The translations under genes and the position numbers were made by a program. Positions 6,307 to 8,061 of a DNA stretch of 8,061 nucleotides are shown here, piece by piece (position 1 is the stretch's first letter; every line of letters begins with the position of its first letter). The notes beneath the pieces are model-generated. The model worked only from the letters and a program-made list of their open reading frames with translations, searched no databases and was not told the DNA's origin. The stretch comes from an uncultured Clostridia bacterium (GTDB taxonomy: Bacteria; Bacillota_A; Clostridia; UMGS1840; HGM11507), in the NCBI GenBank assembly GCA_934403665.1, contig CAKRUL010000042.1:1-8061 (forward strand). Reading direction: 5' to 3'.

Positions 6307-8038
6307 CAGCCTTATCCTCGGCTTTTTTCTCCGCATCGCTGCAATATATCAGCAATGCGGTCTGAAACATCTGATCGACCGTATTTTCAATCCGCTGAAA
6401 AAGAAGTGGAACGACAGTTTTTTATATGATCTTCTGTTCCTGAAGCCGGCAGAGGATCAAAACTGCAAACTGCTCAGCGGTTTTCTTCGTGTTATCAACG
6501 GCATCATCCGCTGGTTATCCAAAAAGCTCCAAGGGTTTTTCCGGCTTTTCAGCGACAGTGCCGTCACATACGGAACCCGAAGCACCGTGAATTATTTTGC
6601 CGCACTTTTTCATAAAAGTTTCTTCGGAAGACTTTTTTATCAGTATCTGGAATTAAAAATCCCGGAAGGATACAGCAGCGTCAATAAAAAAGCGGTTTTC
6701 TATACCATCGGGACATGGCTTTTGATTTCCATGGCAGGAATTGTTTTGCTGCCGCTGAAATACGCTGTTCTGCTAAGCGGCGGAATCGTCTTTGCCGCAT
6801 TGGTTTTTGTATATCCGGTTTTCGGGGTTTTCCTGGTTGTGATCGGCGCCGCATTTCTTCCCACAATGGCTTTGGTCGGAATCATTCTTCTGACGTTTGT
6901 TTCGTTTGCCGTGAAACTGATGAAACAGCCGAAAAAACCGTTCAAATTGGATCTGACGGGGGGCGCGATCGGCATCTTTGTCGTCATCATTCTGATTTCC
7001 AGTCTGTTTTCCTATGAACGAAAGGAAAGTCTCAAGGTTGCCGCTGTCCTTTTGGTATTTATGGCTTTTTACATGCTGTTATATAATTTGATTGAAAACA
7101 AAAGACAGCTGAGAGCTTTGCTCTCGATGTTCCTGCTGACCGGACTTGGTGTTTCGCTGATTGGTATTTATCAGAACTTTGCCGGAACTGCAGCCGGAAA
7201 TGTTTGGATTGATCAGGATATGTTCTCCGACATACAGGGCAGAATCTATTCCACCTTTGACAATCCAAACGTGTTTGGAGAATATCTGCTTTTAGTGATT
7301 CCTCTTTCCTTTGCATGGATGATACAAAGGAAGAATCCTTTGGCAAAGAGTGTTGCTTGTATCAATACGCTGTTGCTGTGTTTATGCATGGTGTTCACCT
7401 ATTCCCGCGGCTGTTGGCTCGGATTGATTTTTGCCGTTGTTCTTTTCACCGCATTTTCCAATAAACATTATTTTGTTCTGTTTGGAATTGTCGGTGCTGT
7501 GGCTGTCATGTTCCTGCCCGACAGTATCATGAACCGATTTACCAGCATCGGTAACCTGGAGGATTCCTCTTCTCTTTACCGGTTGTTTATCTATCTCGGT
7601 TCTATCGGATTGCTGCGGCATTTCTGGTTCTCCGGCATTGGCCCCGGAACTCCTGCATTCAACCGGATTTATCCCTATTATTCTTACAGCACCATCATCG
7701 CTCCGCACTCTCACAATCTATATCTACAGACGTTTATTGAATATGGGCTTGCGGGAATGGTCTCTTTTCTGACCATCTGCTGTGTGTTTTTCCAAAGAGC
7801 CTTTCACACCGTGAAGGAATACGGAGAAAACAAAGAGAAAACCATTGTGATTGCTTTGATTTCCGGGATGGCGGGCTATCTTCTTCAAAGTGTATTCGAC
7901 TATACCTTTTATAACTATAGAATGATATTGATATTCTACACATACCTCTGTTTCGGTTCTCTCTACCGTAAATTTTTATGCATTGAAAAGGAGCAAAAAA
8001 ATGCTGACACGAGAAGAAATCAAACAATACGCCATTGA
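6299..8038 (+). CDS. O-antigen ligase / polymerase-like membrane protein (Wzy_C/WaaL type) with a long N-terminal extension
   Basis: The protein has 579 residues from ATG 6299, preceded by AAGGAAG (6284-6290) at 8 nt; an in-frame GTG at 6290 overlaps that site and is less likely. The start overlaps the flippase stop by 8 nt, suggesting translational coupling. Residues 1-130 are basic and not clearly membrane-spanning. From about 133 on there are roughly a dozen hydrophobic segments. Family landmarks are TFDNPNVFGEYL (319-330), TYSRGCWLG (367-375), FSGIGPGTP (444-452) and PHSHNLYLQTFIEYGLAG (469-486), whose His-containing outer loop is the hallmark of WaaL/Wzy enzymes. Such enzymes move a lipid-linked glycan onto an acceptor, or polymerise repeats, on the outer face of the membrane. 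Here it probably attaches or polymerises the pyruvylated wall glycan; ligase and polymerase cannot be told apart by sequence alone. Confidence 0.88.
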   Translation: MHDSLILGFFLRIAAIYQQCGLKHLIDRIFNPLKKKWNDSFLYDLLFLKPAEDQNCKLLSGFLRVINGIIRWLSKKLQGFFRLFSDSAVTYGTRSTVNYFAALFHKSFFGRLFYQYLELKIPEGYSSVNKKAVFYTIGTWLLISMAGIVLLPLKYAVLLSGGIVFAALVFVYPVFGVFLVVIGAAFLPTMALVGIILLTFVSFAVKLMKQPKKPFKLDLTGGAIGIFVVIILISSLFSYERKESLKVAAVLLVFMAFYMLLYNLIENKRQLRALLSMFLLTGLGVSLIGIYQNFAGTAAGNVWIDQDMFSDIQGRIYSTFDNPNVFGEYLLLVIPLSFAWMIQRKNPLAKSVACINTLLLCLCMVFTYSRGCWLGLIFAVVLFTAFSNKHYFVLFGIVGAVAVMFLPDSIMNRFTSIGNLEDSSSLYRLFIYLGSIGLLRHFWFSGIGPGTPAFNRIYPYYSYSTIIAPHSHNLYLQTFIEYGLAGMVSFLTICCVFFQRAFHTVKEYGENKEKTIVIALISGMAGYLLQSVFDYTFYNYRMILIFYTYLCFGSLYRKFLCIEKEQKNADTRRNQTIRH

Positions 8039-8061
8039 TATCTGTATTCCGCTGATGGAGC
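8001..8061 (+). CDS. Start of an unidentified gene, cut by the right edge
   Basis: ATG at 8001 follows AAAGGAG (7987-7993) by 7 nt, an excellent start signal, and 20 codons are open to the window edge (MLTREEIKQYAIDICIPLME). It begins 38 nt before the stop of the ligase-like gene, in another frame, so it belongs to the same transcript. Twenty residues are too few to assign a family. The opening has a faint likeness to the N-termini of epoxyqueuosine reductase-like iron-sulfur proteins, but this is only an impression and may be wrong. Confidence 0.65.
   Translation, partial: MLTREEIKQYAIDICIPLME

Noticed and set aside
1..8061. CRISPR arrays, tRNA or rRNA genes, insertion sequences, attachment sites.
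   Set aside because: No regularly spaced repeats, no cloverleaf or rRNA-like segment, no transposase or integrase and no terminal inverted repeats were seen on either strand.

Overview
The window looks like part of a chromosome from an anaerobic Gram-positive bacterium of the class Clostridia. This is inferred from strong AGGAGG-type ribosome binding sites, sigma-A-like promoters, moderate base composition, a TTG start, and the gene set itself. No RNA gene allows a closer placement, and I do not name a genus. I see no mobile element, CRISPR array, tRNA or rRNA.

Layout. Positions 1-2136 hold one large minus-strand gene for a secreted phosphodiester glycosidase (NAGPA domain) with Ig-like and carbohydrate-binding-like modules. 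It runs off the left edge, so its C-terminus is missing. Positions 2137-2460 are a 324-base divergent control region. It has one good promoter for each direction, an exact 15-bp direct repeat placed at both promoters, three CAATTG palindromes, and a leader of about 167 nt that can fold and contains a 17-codon mini-ORF. From 2461 to the right edge there is one tightly packed plus-strand operon: a GT4 glycosyltransferase (2461-3588), the polysaccharide pyruvyltransferase CsaB (3611-4699), a MurJ/MVF-family lipid-linked glycan flippase (4741-6306, TTG start), an O-antigen ligase/polymerase-like membrane protein (6299-8038), and the first 20 codons of another gene (8001 to the edge, unidentified). 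Genes are separated by 22 and 41 nt, then overlap by 8 and 38 nt.

How the genes may work together. CsaB homologues add ketal-pyruvate to secondary cell wall polysaccharide, the ligand for SLH-domain S-layer proteins. The operon encodes a sugar transferase, the pyruvyl modifier, a flippase and a Wzy/WaaL-type enzyme, so it reads as a compact pathway: build, pyruvylate, flip, then polymerise or attach a wall glycan. The divergent secreted glycosidase would act on the outside, possibly on phosphodiester-linked sugars of the same wall. The individual families are well supported by motifs; the joint pathway is inference.

Points most worth a second look are the loss of lipid II-type charged residues in the MurJ-like protein (suggesting a dedicated flippase), the shared repeat in the divergent promoter, and the leader RNA.
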